A stretch of 64,000 bases of DNA from Capsicum annuum (taxonomy: Eukaryota > Streptophyta > Magnoliopsida > Solanales > Solanaceae). Below, one piece after another: positions 25,305-36,924 of this stretch. Position numbers and translations under genes: made by a program. The stretch spans positions 114,982,407-115,046,406 of the forward strand of contig NC_061120.1 of assembly GCF_002878395.1 (NCBI RefSeq), in the 5' to 3' direction. Position 1 is the first letter of the stretch, and each line of letters opens with the position of its first letter. Below the pieces are notes generated by a model. That model was not told where the DNA came from, made no database searches, and saw nothing but the letters and a program-made list of their open reading frames with translations.

Positions 25305-26102
25305 ATGATTGAATCTCAGAGGCATTCTTATCATTTGGTAGATCCAAGTCCATGGCCTATTTCGGGTTCACTCGGAGCTTTGGCAACAACCGTAGAAGGT
25401 GTGATGTACATGCACTCATTTCAAGGGGGTGCAACACTTCTCAGTTTGGGACTCATATTTCTCCTATATACCATGTTCATATGGTGGCGCGATGTTCTAC
25501 GTGAATCAACGTTCGAAGGACATCATACCAAAGTTGTACAATTAGGACCTCGATATGGTTTTATTCTGTTTATCGTATCAGAGGTTATGTTCTTTTTTGC
25601 TCTTTTTCGGGCTTCTTCTCATTCTTCTTTGGCACCTACGGTAAAGATCGGAGGTATTTGGCCCCCAAAAGGGATTGCGGTTGTATATCCTTGGGAAATC
25701 CCTTTTCTTAATACCCTTATTCCCCTTTCATCTGGAGCTGCCGTAACTTAGGCTCATCATGCTATACTCGCGGGGAAGGAAAAACGAGCAGTTTACGCTT
25801 TAGTAGCTATCGTTTCACTGGCTCTAGTATTCACAGGCTTTCAAGGAATGGAATATTATCAAGCACCCTTCACTATTTCGTTTAGTATTTATGGTTCTAC
25901 CTTTTTCTTAGCAACTGGCTTTCATGGTTTTCATGTGATTATAGGTACTATTTTCTCGATCATATGTGGTATTCGCCAATATGTTGGTCATCTGACCAAG
26001 GAGCATCACGTTGTCTTTGAAGCAGATGCATGGTACTGACATTTTGTAGACGTGGTTAGGTTATTCCTATTTGTCTCTATCTATTGGTGGGGAGGCATAT
26101 GA
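25305..26102 (+). pseudogene. cox3: cytochrome c oxidase subunit 3 pseudogene
   Basis: The frame starts [20 protein letters not shown] and ends YWWGGI, 265 codons plus TGA, exactly the length of plant mitochondrial COX3, a seven-helix core subunit of complex IV. Two tryptophan codons have become stops: TAG at 25749-25751 (codon 149, in GAAVT-W-AHH) and TGA at 26037-26039 (codon 245, in AWY-W-HF). Other changes hit conserved residues, such as E to K in [10 protein letters not shown] and D to F in [12 protein letters not shown] editing in plants changes C to U and could not restore either stop. A working copy must exist elsewhere. sdh4 follows directly, the usual angiosperm order. Confidence 0.97.
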
Positions 26103-26384
26103 AGGAAGGAATCAGTGGATACAAAGAGAACCAGGCTTTTCCAAAGAATTACTATAGCTTTACCACTCCCTTTGATTATCATATACAAAAAGGTCTCTTC
26201 TACTTTCCTACCAAATCTCTCTCTATTCTGGCACATAAATGAAGGGATCGAAGAGATTATGGCAGATCATGTTCACCAAGAAATGACCCAAAATTAGATT
26301 TTGGTCTATGTGACATTGTTCCTTTTAATCGTAATCAAAGATATTTTCTTGTCTCTCATTTCTTTTCTAAAAAAAAAAACCTAA
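26103..26384 (+). pseudogene. sdh4: succinate dehydrogenase subunit 4 pseudogene
   Basis: Immediately after the cox3 stop, the same reading frame carries KRTRLFQRIT, then KKVSSTFLPNLSLFWHINEG and IEEIMADHVHQEMTQN, the highly conserved C-terminal half of plant mitochondrial SDH4, a membrane anchor of complex II. A TAG at 26295-26297 replaces the tryptophan after N; the frame then continues ILVYVTLFLLIVIKDIFLSL to a TAA at 26382. In many angiosperms sdh4 overlaps the 3' end of cox3 in another frame. Here the readable part begins only after the cox3 stop, and no start codon is convincing. It is a relic. Confidence 0.92.
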
Positions 26385-26984
26385 TGGATCGAACTCATAT
26401 GTTGTACCTGGTCGTTTAAATCTAATCTGTATTTCGGTACAACGAGAAGGGGGGCTTCACCTGATCACTCTAAATCCGCTGATCAGGAAGAGAGAAAGGA
26501 AGACGTTTTTCCTTTAGATAAAGTAGAATCTCAGTCCTGGCCTCTTTGGCAGTAGCTAGACTGAATTCATAACCCGCCATCTTTGGGCAGGAGTCGTCAG
26601 ATCTTACCCAGGCAAAGGAGCGATCGACACTCGCTCGCAAGTTTTTAGAAGTGGTAAGTGCAAGGAAAAGTTGATTCAGAAAGGGAAGAGGAGTAGCCTA
26701 GCCTGGTTCTTGTTTGTTTTCCTTAGCGGTATAGTACGGCACATGGGAAATCACAATCAGAGAGAAGTAATGATATGATAGATCCGCAGGAAATTGCAAA
26801 GTACATGAAATCTCTATCTCTTTCCTTAGCTGAGAGAGAGGGAGTGCACTCTCGACATGCAGACATATCTCGTTGAATCAATCTTTTTCATCACATCGTG
26901 TATAAGGGGAATCGAACCACCTCTGCTGGTGGCAGGTAGATGTATAATGTACTACTTCGATCCAGGAACTTCTTAGGAGTAGGT
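26385..26984. other. spacer without recognised gene
   Basis: No gene recognised. Confidence 0.5.
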
Positions 26985-27360
26985 TTTGGCTTGGGAAAAA
27001 TCCGTGGATAAGCGAGAATATACAAATATTTTTGTTAGAAGGTTTCCCCTTACAGTCTTTTTTGTTAAAATGAATGTGGATGGGTGTCTGCTTTCTTTGA
27101 GAATTTGGATTGTACAACCAAGAATGTGGCTAAATTCTGGGACATCTACTGTGGCCTTATGTTGGCATGGGATTTCGGTTACAAACAGGTCATTCTTGAA
27201 ACATATTTCAAGCACAACTGATCCAAGCTTGCAGCAATCTTGTTCAAAGGGATTGGCAGTGCTTTTATAAGCATACTCATAGAGAAGAGAGAAGGTAAGA
27301 TCATAGCCGACTGGTTGGCATCTGAAGCTCTGAAGCAGCCATCGGGTTATTAACAGCTTT
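26985..27360 (+). mobile_element. LINE RNase H-like domain relic
   Basis: Plus-strand pieces read KMNVDGC near 27070, KFWDIYCGLMLAWDFGYKQV and ILET around 27125-27200, and KGIGSAFISILIEKREGKII, ADWLASEAL near 27245-27335. They follow the order of the RNase H domain found at the C-terminus of plant LINE reverse transcriptases (N-D/V-G start, E-L-W-G-L..GL.LAW..G, then R..N..ADWLA). Frameshifts separate them. A long minus-strand open frame over the same bases (26973-27485) is a shadow. Confidence 0.7.
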
Positions 27361-28320
27361 TGACCTATCTTCCTGGACATAAGATATCTAAAAAGGAAGA
27401 AAGAAAAGGAAAACGTTATTGTAAATGGCACGAGAAATGGACTCACTCTACAAATAATTGTGTAAATTAAAGGAATCTGATTCAAGATTACTTGGACAAA
27501 GGTTTGTTCCGGATAGCAGACCGACCAATGTGAATTGAGACATCATCGTTTACGGGAGCAGTAGAGATCATTATGATGTCTGTTGACTTAAGAAAGTTTT
27601 CTGACCCACAGAAAGAGTTGAAGGCGGCTGAGCACATCCCATCCCACAAGAGTCAAACCCAGAAAACATGGTAAGTTATTCGCCAAGGCCATTACCAATA
27701 ACAGGATTATGTTCGAGATGTCAACTTGAAATTTCGATGAATCGAGGAGAAAAGCATCTACACTTTCGAAAAAAATAGAATGACGATCTGTGGTAAGAGA
27801 GTCTTTAGCACAAGAGCGAAGGATGACGACTGATTCAATTACCCTCTCTACTCAATTAATTAAATATAGTTGCGTGAAGCAGCATAAGTGCTAACCTGAT
27901 CTAAGGAAAGAGGGGGAACATGAAAGCAAGGCTATTCCGGGGCCTCAAACGTCTGTAGGCCTATCAGCCATGAAGTACGCATAAGCAGGAATAGGCAAAA
28001 ATGATGGTTATACATCTAAAGGACCTGTTTTTGCCTGCTCATAACCAGAACTCTTAGGTTAGGGGGACGAGACTAGTTCATTGACCCAGACCATGGCCTG
28101 AGACTGTTGGGAGGGGGCTTGGCACACTGGGAAGGATTTTCTTAAAAAACATACTACGTTTTAGCACGCTAGGATTGGGGGTCAAATCATTCCATAAAGA
28201 TTGGAGGGAATAATGATTTTCACTATTTGCCAAAGTTGTAGATAAGAGAAGGGCTTAGTGCAAGGAAACAAGCTAGCCAAGATTGGTAAGTCTAGAATAG
28301 AATCCAGAGGGCATGGTTTG
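27361..28320. other. spacer without recognised gene
   Basis: No gene recognised. Confidence 0.5.
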
Positions 28321-28930
28321 CTAAATTTAGTCGACGTTCTTTCTGCATATGGGCTGAAGCAAACTGAGGTTGATCATTTAGTAGTTGTTCATCATATCCA
28401 AAGTGGATCTCTAATCCTTGCTGTCTATGCTGATAATATTGTAATTACAGGTAGTGAGAGGACAGGAATTGTTGACCTGAAATAGTATTTTAGTAAACAC
28501 TTTTGTACCAAGGATCTTGGAAAGCATGGTTACTTGTTGGGCATTGAAGTAGAAAGATCAAAGGTGGGAATATCACTTTATCAATGGAATTATGTTACAG
28601 ACTTTTTAGAGCAGACTGGATTGTTGGGAGCAATGTGGATACTCCTATGTATCTGACTTTGAAATTTAGTAAGGATGATGGCCTGCTCTTTGAAAATCCA
28701 GAGAGGTATAGATATTTGGTTGGAAAGCTTATCTATCTGACTGGAACTCGACCAGATCTAACCCTTGCTTTTGGAGTGGTTAGTCAATTCATGCAGAATC
28801 CAAGACATGATCACTGGTAGGCTTTTTGTCCTATCTTGAGGTATTTCAAGAAAACTCCAGGAAAAGGATTGTTCTTTACAAGAAAAGATCCAATTCTTTC
28901 ACACGAAAGGAGAAAGCTCTCTCTTATTGT
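28321..28930 (+). mobile_element. Ty1/copia reverse transcriptase fragment
   Basis: The plus strand carries about 180 codons of copia RVT_2: AYGLKQTEVDHLVVVHH, then LILAVYADNIVITGSER (the catalytic YVDD is YADN, so a catalytic aspartate is lost), FCTKDLGKHGYLLGIEV, and after a frame change near 28625 VDTPMYLTLKFSKDDG and RYRYLVGKLIYLTGTRPDLT. Stops occur at 28483 (TAG) and 28818 (TAG). It is inactive and truncated at both ends. Confidence 0.92.
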
Positions 28931-31363
28931 CTTAGCCTTCAGAGTTAAGGTACATAATTAGGCTCATTCTGCTCTCATTTCTGGTCAATGTCAAATTCTT
29001 CCTAAAAAATAGGGCATTCACAGGCTATTATTTATACATAGGTATAAATATCTTAACTTCTAATTCAATTGTTCGAGGAGCAGAGGGTTTAGGTTTTGGT
29101 GAAAAGGTCTTAGGCATCTTTTGATGAGAAGGAAATAGTCTATGTCAGGAATTAGCTTCTCAGCCTAGCTAAAGAAAGTGAGGCAGCACTATTCGCTTAA
29201 AGTAAAGTGTCACTTGCTTGCACAAGCCCTTTTTGCTTGAAGCTCTCTTCCCATGTCGATGAGGGACTATTCCCACTACTTGCTAACTAGAAATATCATA
29301 AGATAAGATGCCATTGAATCGGCTCTTAGAGATTGAAAGCAAGCTCCTGACTCGAGAGTGAGAATCCATAGTTGTTTTGTTAAAGTTTCGGTAGGTGTAG
29401 GAGTTGCTGCTTTTAAGAATTAGCCCAGACCCATAAAGGATAAAGACAAAAAGTCTAGATTTCACTCTTTCAAGATCAAATTTCTAGTTTAGAGTTTCGT
29501 ACCCAGGCACGGAATCCAATTGCCAACTGATCTGAGTTTGAATTGGGGAACAAATGATCTAAGTAAGGAGGTAGCTCCAGGAAGGTAGTTCTTTGACCCA
29601 ATTCAGTGAGACCAGGGCTTAGCTCTTTGAACCAGATGTTTAAGGAAGTTTCAAAATGCTTATTCGAAAGAGTAAGGAAGAAGAGCTGCTTTTATTTAAG
29701 CAGAATCAGAGCTCTTGGGTAAGAAGGCAGGAAGAAGTTCACACCAAGATTGAAGAAGCTGGTTTGATAGAACCAGGGTCAGCGAAAGATGATGGAAAAG
29801 GCTTTTTGTAAGAGTGATCCTCTATCCTCTCTTTTTCTATCATCAGAGAATCAATCTCGTTGCCTAGCTACGTAGCAGGCTCAGAGCCTTTTGATGGAGG
29901 AATAACATGTTCTTCAGCTCGGCCTGGGAAAGCGCTGGCAACAATTGAAAGGAAGGGTTCCATGTAGCTAATGTGTCTACCCCCTTCTTAGTCAATGGGG
30001 CACAGCAGGTTCGGCATCTACTACAAAAGAGAGAATCCACTTCAGATAACCACGTCTCTGCTAGGCAGCGTTTGGAATGGCTGAGAGCGGACCTTTTTGG
30101 ATATACCCCTTCCTCCTCTGAACCTCGCCCAACACTTTAAGGTTATGCCATCCTAAGCCTGATCTCGCACGAAATGGTTTCTTTGTTATGTTGAATGAAG
30201 TTCTATGTCTTTTGTTCACTTAATTAAGTAAAGTTGTGTCTTTGTTTGGTTTGGTTTGTTTTGTTTGCATGTATGGTATGGGCCGAAACATAGTCTAAAG
30301 TGTTCACTACTTATGTGAATTGTGAATATAAATAATAAAGACTTTTTTGTAAAAATGTGCATGTGAAAGTTGAAAGAAAGTGTACTATAGATGTGCTTAT
30401 CAAGCCTTTCTAGCTCTTAAGCTTCTCCTTCTTCCTTCAGTCAACCTTAATCTTGCTAGTTTAGTTCGTATGTTTTACGTGAGTGCGTTGAATTTGAACT
30501 AGTGTGCATGGACCTTATCCATACATTTTTCGAGCTAGACACTAATAAGATGAAAACCCAGGACTCAAGCATTTTTGATCTCTGTTTTTGCGCGGAAGTA
30601 TCATAAAATCCTGAATGAAATCCAGCCTTACCCAACCAGAAGAAAACGAAAGAGGGGAGGCCGGGAACGTACATTCATAATTGATTCATATTCTATTATC
30701 GGACGAGAAGTCTCAAAGCTCTTTTTCCAGCTTAGCATCTTGATGGTCTGTTCAATCAGTTGATTATGTCAAAACAGGAAACAGAAGACTTGCTTTTGTT
30801 CTAGTTTCTGATTCAAGAATGTTCCTATCATTCTGAACGTTAACGTTTAGGTGAGCCACATCTCCAAAACATCTAGAACCGGTTGGGATTGGTTCACTAA
30901 ATATCCGGAGAAAGGCAAAAATTATCTATTTTTTTCATGATATTCCTTGCTTTACTACCAGGTAGTCGAAAATCAATTCATCCAGAATTCCACTGTCCTT
31001 TCAAGAATGGCATGAAGCTTTGGTTTGGCTGTGCCTGCTACCCAGCCATACTTTATCCACGATGTTTTCTCAAGCTAGGTTACATGAAAATATAACTTGA
31101 CTTGACACAAAAATTCAATTCCCGAATTGATCGATATGTTTATGGGTATCTCACTTAGTAGACATGGAATCTTTTATCATAGACATGGTCTAGTTTCATT
31201 TCAAAATCCCTCGGCTAAAGTCTCTTACGAGAAAATTAGCTTACTTGCTTAGGTGATGGTTTATTCTTAGCCAAATGAAAAGAAGCAAGGATCCTTTGTT
31301 TTGGAGGTTCTTTCTCGAGCCGGAGTGCACTGTGCCTAGTTCTCACTCAATTCATTCCGTTCG
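28931..31363. other. spacer without recognised gene
   Basis: No gene recognised other than the short rrn23-upstream copy at 30109-30158. Plastid similarity starts again at about 31350. Confidence 0.5.
30109..30158. repeat. second copy of plastid rrn23 5'-end/spacer sequence
   Basis: Positions 30120-30158 are identical to 11108-11146 (39 bp, core CGCCCAACACTTTAAGG). The 12 bases before it, CCTTCCTCCTCT, match 11058-11069. The copy is thus the start of rrn23 and its upstream spacer with about 38 bp deleted. Confidence 0.85.
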
Positions 31364-31558
31364 TTGAGTGAGAAATGGGAAATTTATGGAAATTTACAAT
31401 CCCTACCATGGAATAGTGCACCTACACGCCTTCATCGACGTTGTTTTTTAACTGGAAGGCCGAGAGGTAACTATCGAGATTTTGGACTATCTGGACATAT
31501 ACTTCGTGAAATGGTTCAGGCATATTTGTTGCCAGGAGCAACAAGATCAATTTGGTAA
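31364..31558 (+). pseudogene. rps14: plastid rps14, 3' two-thirds (MTPT)
   Basis: The frame reads [64 protein letters not shown] and ends TAA. This is the C-terminal part of plastid ribosomal protein S14, not the mitochondrial form. The first ~36 residues of the ~100-residue protein are missing and replaced by unrelated sequence. Substitutions such as R to W and C to Y are explained by transitions. The downstream spacer and trnfM follow in plastid order (rps14-trnfM), so about 440 bp moved together. Confidence 0.95.
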
Positions 31559-31707
31559 GGATTAATGCTTCATTTCTATTTCTATGGTCGATGATCATAG
31601 AAGCCCCTTTACCATTCTGTATAAATGGGCTATTCTATTTGTACAGATAGGGTGGAGGGGTGCATTTTATCCTTATTTATCTATTAGTTTTCAGTTTTTA
31701 TCTTCGG

Positions 31708-31781
31708 TGCGGGGTAGAGCAGTTTGGTAGCTCTCAAGGCTCATAACCTTGAGGTCACGGGGTCAAATCCTGTCTTTGCAA
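31708..31781 (+). tRNA. trnfM-CAU: plastid-derived trnfM-CAU, decayed
   Basis: A 74-nt tRNA with anticodon loop CTCATAA (CAT), in the plastid position behind rps14. The acceptor strands TGCGGGG and CTTTGCA now form three G-T wobbles, and the 1-72 position, normally an unpaired C-A that marks an initiator tRNA, has become a T-A pair. The T loop has GGGTCAAA in place of GGTTCAAA. These changes would probably abolish initiator function. Confidence 0.9.
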
Positions 31782-32979
31782 CATCTTTTTTTTCCAAACT
31801 ATAGCCGGGTTGACTCTGGTAACTAGTAATTAATTCCTGCCTTTCGCTTTTTGGGGGTGGAAGACAAAAGAAAATGTAGGGTCAAAACTCGCACCTGTGT
31901 CCAAAGTTTGACTCTTAAGTTAGAATGATAAGGCATTTCGCAAGCTTGAATCCCTAGAAAGTAGAACTGCAGTTCGTAAGTTTGCTCTTACTTCTTTATT
32001 CAATTCTTTTCCCACTTCATTGCCTTCTATTCCTCTTTTATTCTTTCTAATGTAATATCGTAAGCATCCAATGCAGCTTTTTCTGCGAACTCTTCTGCTG
32101 CAGCAGATTCATTCTGATCCTTTAGATCCGCTCTCTCTTTCTCTGGCTCCCTTACTTGAAAGCTTTTAGTCGATCTACTCAGTCAAAATTTTTTTCAACT
32201 CTGATCCTTTCAGCCCTAGTTTCGCTCTAAGTCAAGGCCTTTAGTCGATCTGGTTCTTAGTATCCTTCCTCTTTAGTCTAGCTGACCGCTTTTCCCCTTG
32301 ACTCGCCTGCTTTGGGATATCAATATTCTATAGTTGGAATCTATCTTCCACTGGCTATGACAAAGACATATCTGCTAGAAGAAGTGTGGTCATAAAGTCT
32401 TTCTTTCCCCAAGGGCAGAAGGAGTTTGGAATGACTATCTCTCTCGTCCAGTCCACGAAAATGCCTCTTCCTTGTTGTTGTTGCTAAAAGCCTTGGTGAT
32501 CTATCTTCCTTCTCTTAAGAACCTAGACCATGAATTATTAGATCCCCATGAATGAGGAAAGGTAGTTTCAACTAAGGTCTTAAAGTCCAGCCCGGTGATG
32601 AATCTTCTTCCACTCAGAGGAAAAACGAATTGATTGACTATTAAGTGCAAGCCTGTAAATAGACGACAATGGGCAGTTTAGGTGCGCTTAAAGTCAACTA
32701 CAACTATAAGGCATGCCGATGTTGCCACCCCTTTGACTGTGAAAAGATCCAAATAAGCACACAGTAGTTTAGAGTAGAAGGAGCGGAAAGCCACTTGACT
32801 ACTTGGAAAGGAGCTCTGACGTTGGAATTCAATAGTGACAGAAATGGTCATCTGTGCTCCACATCTACTGGTTTTGTCACCCTGCAAAGAGGTGGAACCA
32901 ACCAAGACTGAACACTAGCCCCATTTTGTAGACGGGTTGGGACCGGCCTTCTATCTCGATGAACAATGTTCCACTGATT
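31782..32979. other. spacer without recognised gene
   Basis: No gene recognised. A clear copy of the dispersed GCCACTTGACT repeat is at 32789-32811. Confidence 0.5.
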
Positions 32980-33053
32980 AGGCAGGGACAGGATTCAAAC
33001 CTGCAATCTTCAGGTCATAAGCCTGATGCGTTGACCAATTCCTCTACCCCGCT
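32980..33053 (-). tRNA. trnfM: mitochondrial trnfM, anticodon now UAU
   Basis: The minus strand is the native plant mitochondrial initiator tRNA: AGCGGGGTAGAGGAATTGG start, A1-C72 mismatch kept, T arm CAGGTTTGAATCCTG. The anticodon loop is CTTATGA, so CAU has become UAU by a single C-to-T change, and the acceptor has one G-T wobble. As written it would have an isoleucine (AUA) anticodon in an initiator body. It is more simply read as a decayed pseudo-tRNA. Confidence 0.9.
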
Positions 33054-35091
33054 TCTTCCCCTTCTCTTTCAAACGCCGAAAACTAAGGTTCGACTTGCAT
33101 GTGTTAAGCATATAGTCTGAGTAGCATGATGTTCACTTCTTAGCGCTTAGGCCACTACCTAAAAGTAAGCTTTTCACTCTTTTCCTCTTACATAACAACG
33201 ATGGAGGAGATAGTAAGCACGACTTTCTATGCAATGATTTCTTCTTCTCTTATGATTTATCAAGTTACAGGGGGGAGACCAAGAGAGTAGATTGGCTGGT
33301 TTTTCCAGTCAAGTATAGTTGATAATCCCATTTTTGAATATGAATTTGAGTAGATTCTCTTTATTATTCTTATGACTTTGTTCCGTCTATGATATGGTTA
33401 GTACCATGACATTCCCTAAGAACGATTGGTCCCCTTCAAGAAAGACAATACTCTGGACTTTAGAACAATGGGATGCAAAACTACCCAAAGTATAGAATAC
33501 TATCTGCCCAACCCAATTATTATTTATAATAATCAAGAATTTTATTAGGTTGGAAACCTCCTTTCGGAGGTCTCTTGAGAAAGAAGGCAAATATTGCTGT
33601 TTGACCTATAAAAAGAATAACTTTTTATCTAACATAAGAAAAAGAATATACAAACTAAATACAGATTGTAGATTCTTATCCCTCATAGTCATATATTGTC
33701 CCTCTTCGTAAGAAGCAATCCCCGGTAATTGGAACAAATAAAGGGAAGTTATCAATGGTAATGCCACCAGAGGTAACAACCTAATGGTCCCTTCTAAAGG
33801 ACCACGCCGGAGGAGATCGATATAGGATCTGGAGGTTTTCGTCTCTGCTCCAATTAGGGCTAATTGGGGAAGAACTCAGTCGATTGATCCTCGCTCACCC
33901 TATTGGATCGAATGAATCGGTCTCGGTAGGGGGCGCCTGGGTTCCAACTAGGAATCCTGTCTATGAAGAGTGGTCTGGCTACGAATCTCTCCAATGAAGG
34001 ATCAGAGATTGTGGTAAAATGTTAGTGTATAAAGACAAGGATAAGATGGTAAATGTCATTCTTACACCATCCTATCAATATCCTTTTACATATTACCCTT
34101 ACCAATGCTCCATTTAGCATCAATAGGAAGGAAGCAGTCCAAACACCCTGCAATAAATCAAATAGGGAAGTTATCAATGGTATCATTCTTTTCAACCAGA
34201 AATAACAACCCATTAACATTTGGATGTTACAAGTAGATCCATTATCTACTAAGCGTTGTGCACTCCATCTTCCTACAGAAAAGGGGGGAATCCCCTTTAT
34301 CTTGATGGAGGTAGCTCCACCATGATGCATTCTCTTTATTATTATAAATATAGCTTTTTTATCTTCCACCTTATCTCCACAGCTTTGAACGACTCCTTTC
34401 CCTTCCTCTTTTTTTCATTTCAAGCATGGACCTTAACTTACCGAACTGGCTTAGTAAAGTCAAAATTATTAGCTGTCAACTGTTCATAGTCAGTAGTGGA
34501 AGAGGGCGTAGCTTTGATTGCTCAAGTTTCCCTCTCATGGTTGAATGTGAAAAAGAATTTCTTTTGTTTAGCAACAGTCTTATAAGGATAATGCTTCCCC
34601 TGTGCCTTATGAATAATTAATAAGGAAGACCGGGCTAAAGGTAACTACGTTTTGCTCACCTAGTGAAAGGCATAGTAGGTAAAAAGGCTATTGGTTGCTT
34701 TACTTTCTTACCTCGGGTAGGTTGAAAAAGCTGCTGACGAAGAATAGTTTTTTTTTCTCTTACGACCTTTCATGCCAAGGAGGGTTGAAGGGATCGATGC
34801 CAACAGCCTTTCACTAGGTGCGTAGCATTCTTTATAGCCGTCACGAAAGCTCCCGAAGAGAAAGAGGTCTTTGCTGCTTGACTGCGTGAACCAGGTTAAG
34901 GTCTTGCTTTTGTCATTCCCGCTGTTAACATCCCATCGAGTTAGCTAGTGTTGGGTGAAAGGGATTTAGGAATGAATAGAAGGCTAAGTCCTTGCTAGGA
35001 ATTCTGGGTAACTTTCTATATTCCTTAACGTTACAAGTGAATCTTACTTCCTACGGTACCCCCTTGGACCTTAGCCTCTTAAGGGTTGGAT
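33054..35091. other. spacer; possible gypsy protease scrap
   Basis: No gene recognised. On the minus strand near 34250-34200 a frame contains QRLVDNGSTCNI, which loosely resembles the aspartic-protease motif of gypsy elements (RVLVDNGSS.NI). The match is too short to be sure. Confidence 0.3.
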
Positions 35092-35437
35092 TCTAGTGGC
35101 GGGCTCTTGGGTCGTTCAGACCCATATCTGGTAAAAGTGGTTGCCTAGTTGTCCCTACACCCCCTTATCATGCGTGTCTGTGGGTGCAGTTTGTGCTAGC
35201 GTTTTGGCGCTCGCCTTATGTTTCTCAGTCCTCTTTCGTCGAGATGTCTTTTAAAATGATTTTTACCCGCATCAAAACAAGACCCACTATACTAAATTTA
35301 GCCAATTCGGGTATGGATGGGGATTCCCCAAAAGATTCTACAAATTTGGATTTGGATGCCCCTGCGCATAAACATATGGATAGGGATGCCGATTCAGATG
35401 CGGCTAGAGAGGCTCGTTTGAGTGATTCATAAACCCT
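35092..35437 (+). repeat. repeat A, copy 1
   Basis: A 346-bp unit repeated at 35638-35983 with about a dozen differences (near 96% identity). It contains an 82-codon open frame (35184-35432, GTG/alternative start) ending in DADSDAAREARLSDS with no recognised relative. The frame stays open in both copies, but most differences within it change the residue, so there is no sign of protein selection. Confidence 0.9.
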
Positions 35438-35640
35438 CTTATTATATACAGATATGGATATTCCTTGTCATTCTAATCTTGATATAGTTCCAACAGGCCT
35501 ATTCTTTGACTCTCCTATAGTGTATAGTATATTCTTTCCATCTTCCTACTAGGATGGATATTCTAACAATAAACTACCTAGCTTAGCTAGTTGGCAGCTC
35601 CGCATCATGAACTGCATCGAAAAGGGCATTCGATCTCTCT
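35438..35640 (+). repeat. repeat B, copy 1
   Basis: A 203-bp unit lying between the two A copies, repeated at 36925-37127 with only a few differences. It begins CTTATTATATAC and ends CATTCGATCTCTCT. No gene recognised. Confidence 0.9.
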
Positions 35641-35983
35641 AGTGGCGGGCTCTTGGGTCATTCAGACCCATATCTAGTGAAAGTGGTGGCCTAGTTGTCC
35701 CTACACCCCCTTATCATGCGTGTCTGTGGGTGCAGTTTGTCCTAGCGTTTTGGCGCTCACCTTATGGTTCTCAGTCCTCTTTCATCGAGATGCCTTTTAA
35801 AATGATTTTTTCCCGCATCAAAACAAGACCCACTATACTAAATTTAGCCAATTCGGGTATGGATGGGGATTCCCCAATAGATTCTACAAATTCGGATTTG
35901 GATGCCCCTGCGCATAAACATATGGATAGGGATGCCGATTCAGATGCGGCTAGAAAGGCTCGTTTGAGTGATTCATAAACCCT
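35638..35983 (+). repeat. repeat A, copy 2
   Basis: Second copy of the 346-bp unit (first at 35092-35437). Its 82-codon frame (35730-35978) remains open. It overlaps the end of repeat B copy 1 by the three bases TCT, which may mark the recombination point. 35984-36924 after it shows no gene. Confidence 0.9.
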
Positions 35984-36924
35984 TGTCGGGATAAACAAGC
36001 AAGGGTTTCATCTCTACTTATGGGAATACTACTTCAAGAAATGCTGCTTTAGGATAAACGTCATATGTTGTGATAGAAACTGGATATTTTCCTATGGCTT
36101 GGACCATTTCACTCGAGAACTCATTAGGGGAAAGAATTCTTCAGCATAGTTACAAAAAGGTGGTCTACGACCATTAGATCCCTAGAAAGAGGAGCAACTA
36201 AGAACAGAGGGGTATAAAAGAATGAAAGGAATGTCTTCGATCTTGCTCTTGTTCCCTGTAGGTTTATGGCACGCTAGGCTAACTAAGAAAGGTATTCTAT
36301 CTTTCTCTTTTTATTGTTTGGCTCGATAGAATTGTTTAGAATCCTCGCCTAGCTTCCTCTTTCCATAGATATGAAGACTATAAAACGTCGATCAGAGAGA
36401 AGGGTTGTTCTAAGATATAGAAGTAGTTAAGGGCTTGACTAAGTAGTAGATATGGGATTGAGGGGCGCAGGAGTAGGGTTGTACTCTAGAGGTAATTCTA
36501 TACTCCATTCTTCCTCCTGGCTTCCTTTTTATTCTCACTCTCATCCAACTGATAAATGCAATTGGAGTAGAATTGCTTTCCCTTACTAGGTTTAGGAATC
36601 CGTAATTCTTCAAGAAGACGAGATTAACCCGGGTCAAAAGAAAGCTTCTTATCGAGAGACAGATTACAGCAAAAATGACTCATGAGGATAGCTGGAAGCA
36701 AAGAACATTCTTTTGTGGCTTACCCTTTCTATAATAGAACGGTTCAACTGGTTAGGCGGTCTGGCGCATTATTCACGGTGCTTTATTTAAAGCAGTGTGC
36801 ATCATCCGGGGTGATAAAAAAGAACCATACCCTTTTGACAGTGTCCCTGTCCCTTAATCATCAGGCTACCCTCGGATTCTTCCCTCCAGATATGTTTGAG
36901 GTGGGCGGGAAGGATAGAACCCAA

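Noticed and set aside
25749..26039. Rescue of cox3 stops by RNA editing
   Set aside because: TGG to TAG/TGA would need A-to-G changes in RNA; plant mitochondrial editing is C-to-U, with U-to-C rare or absent in angiosperms.
26973..27485. 170-codon minus-strand open frame
   Set aside because: The plus strand of the same bases carries the LINE RNase H similarity, and the minus-strand product resembles nothing.
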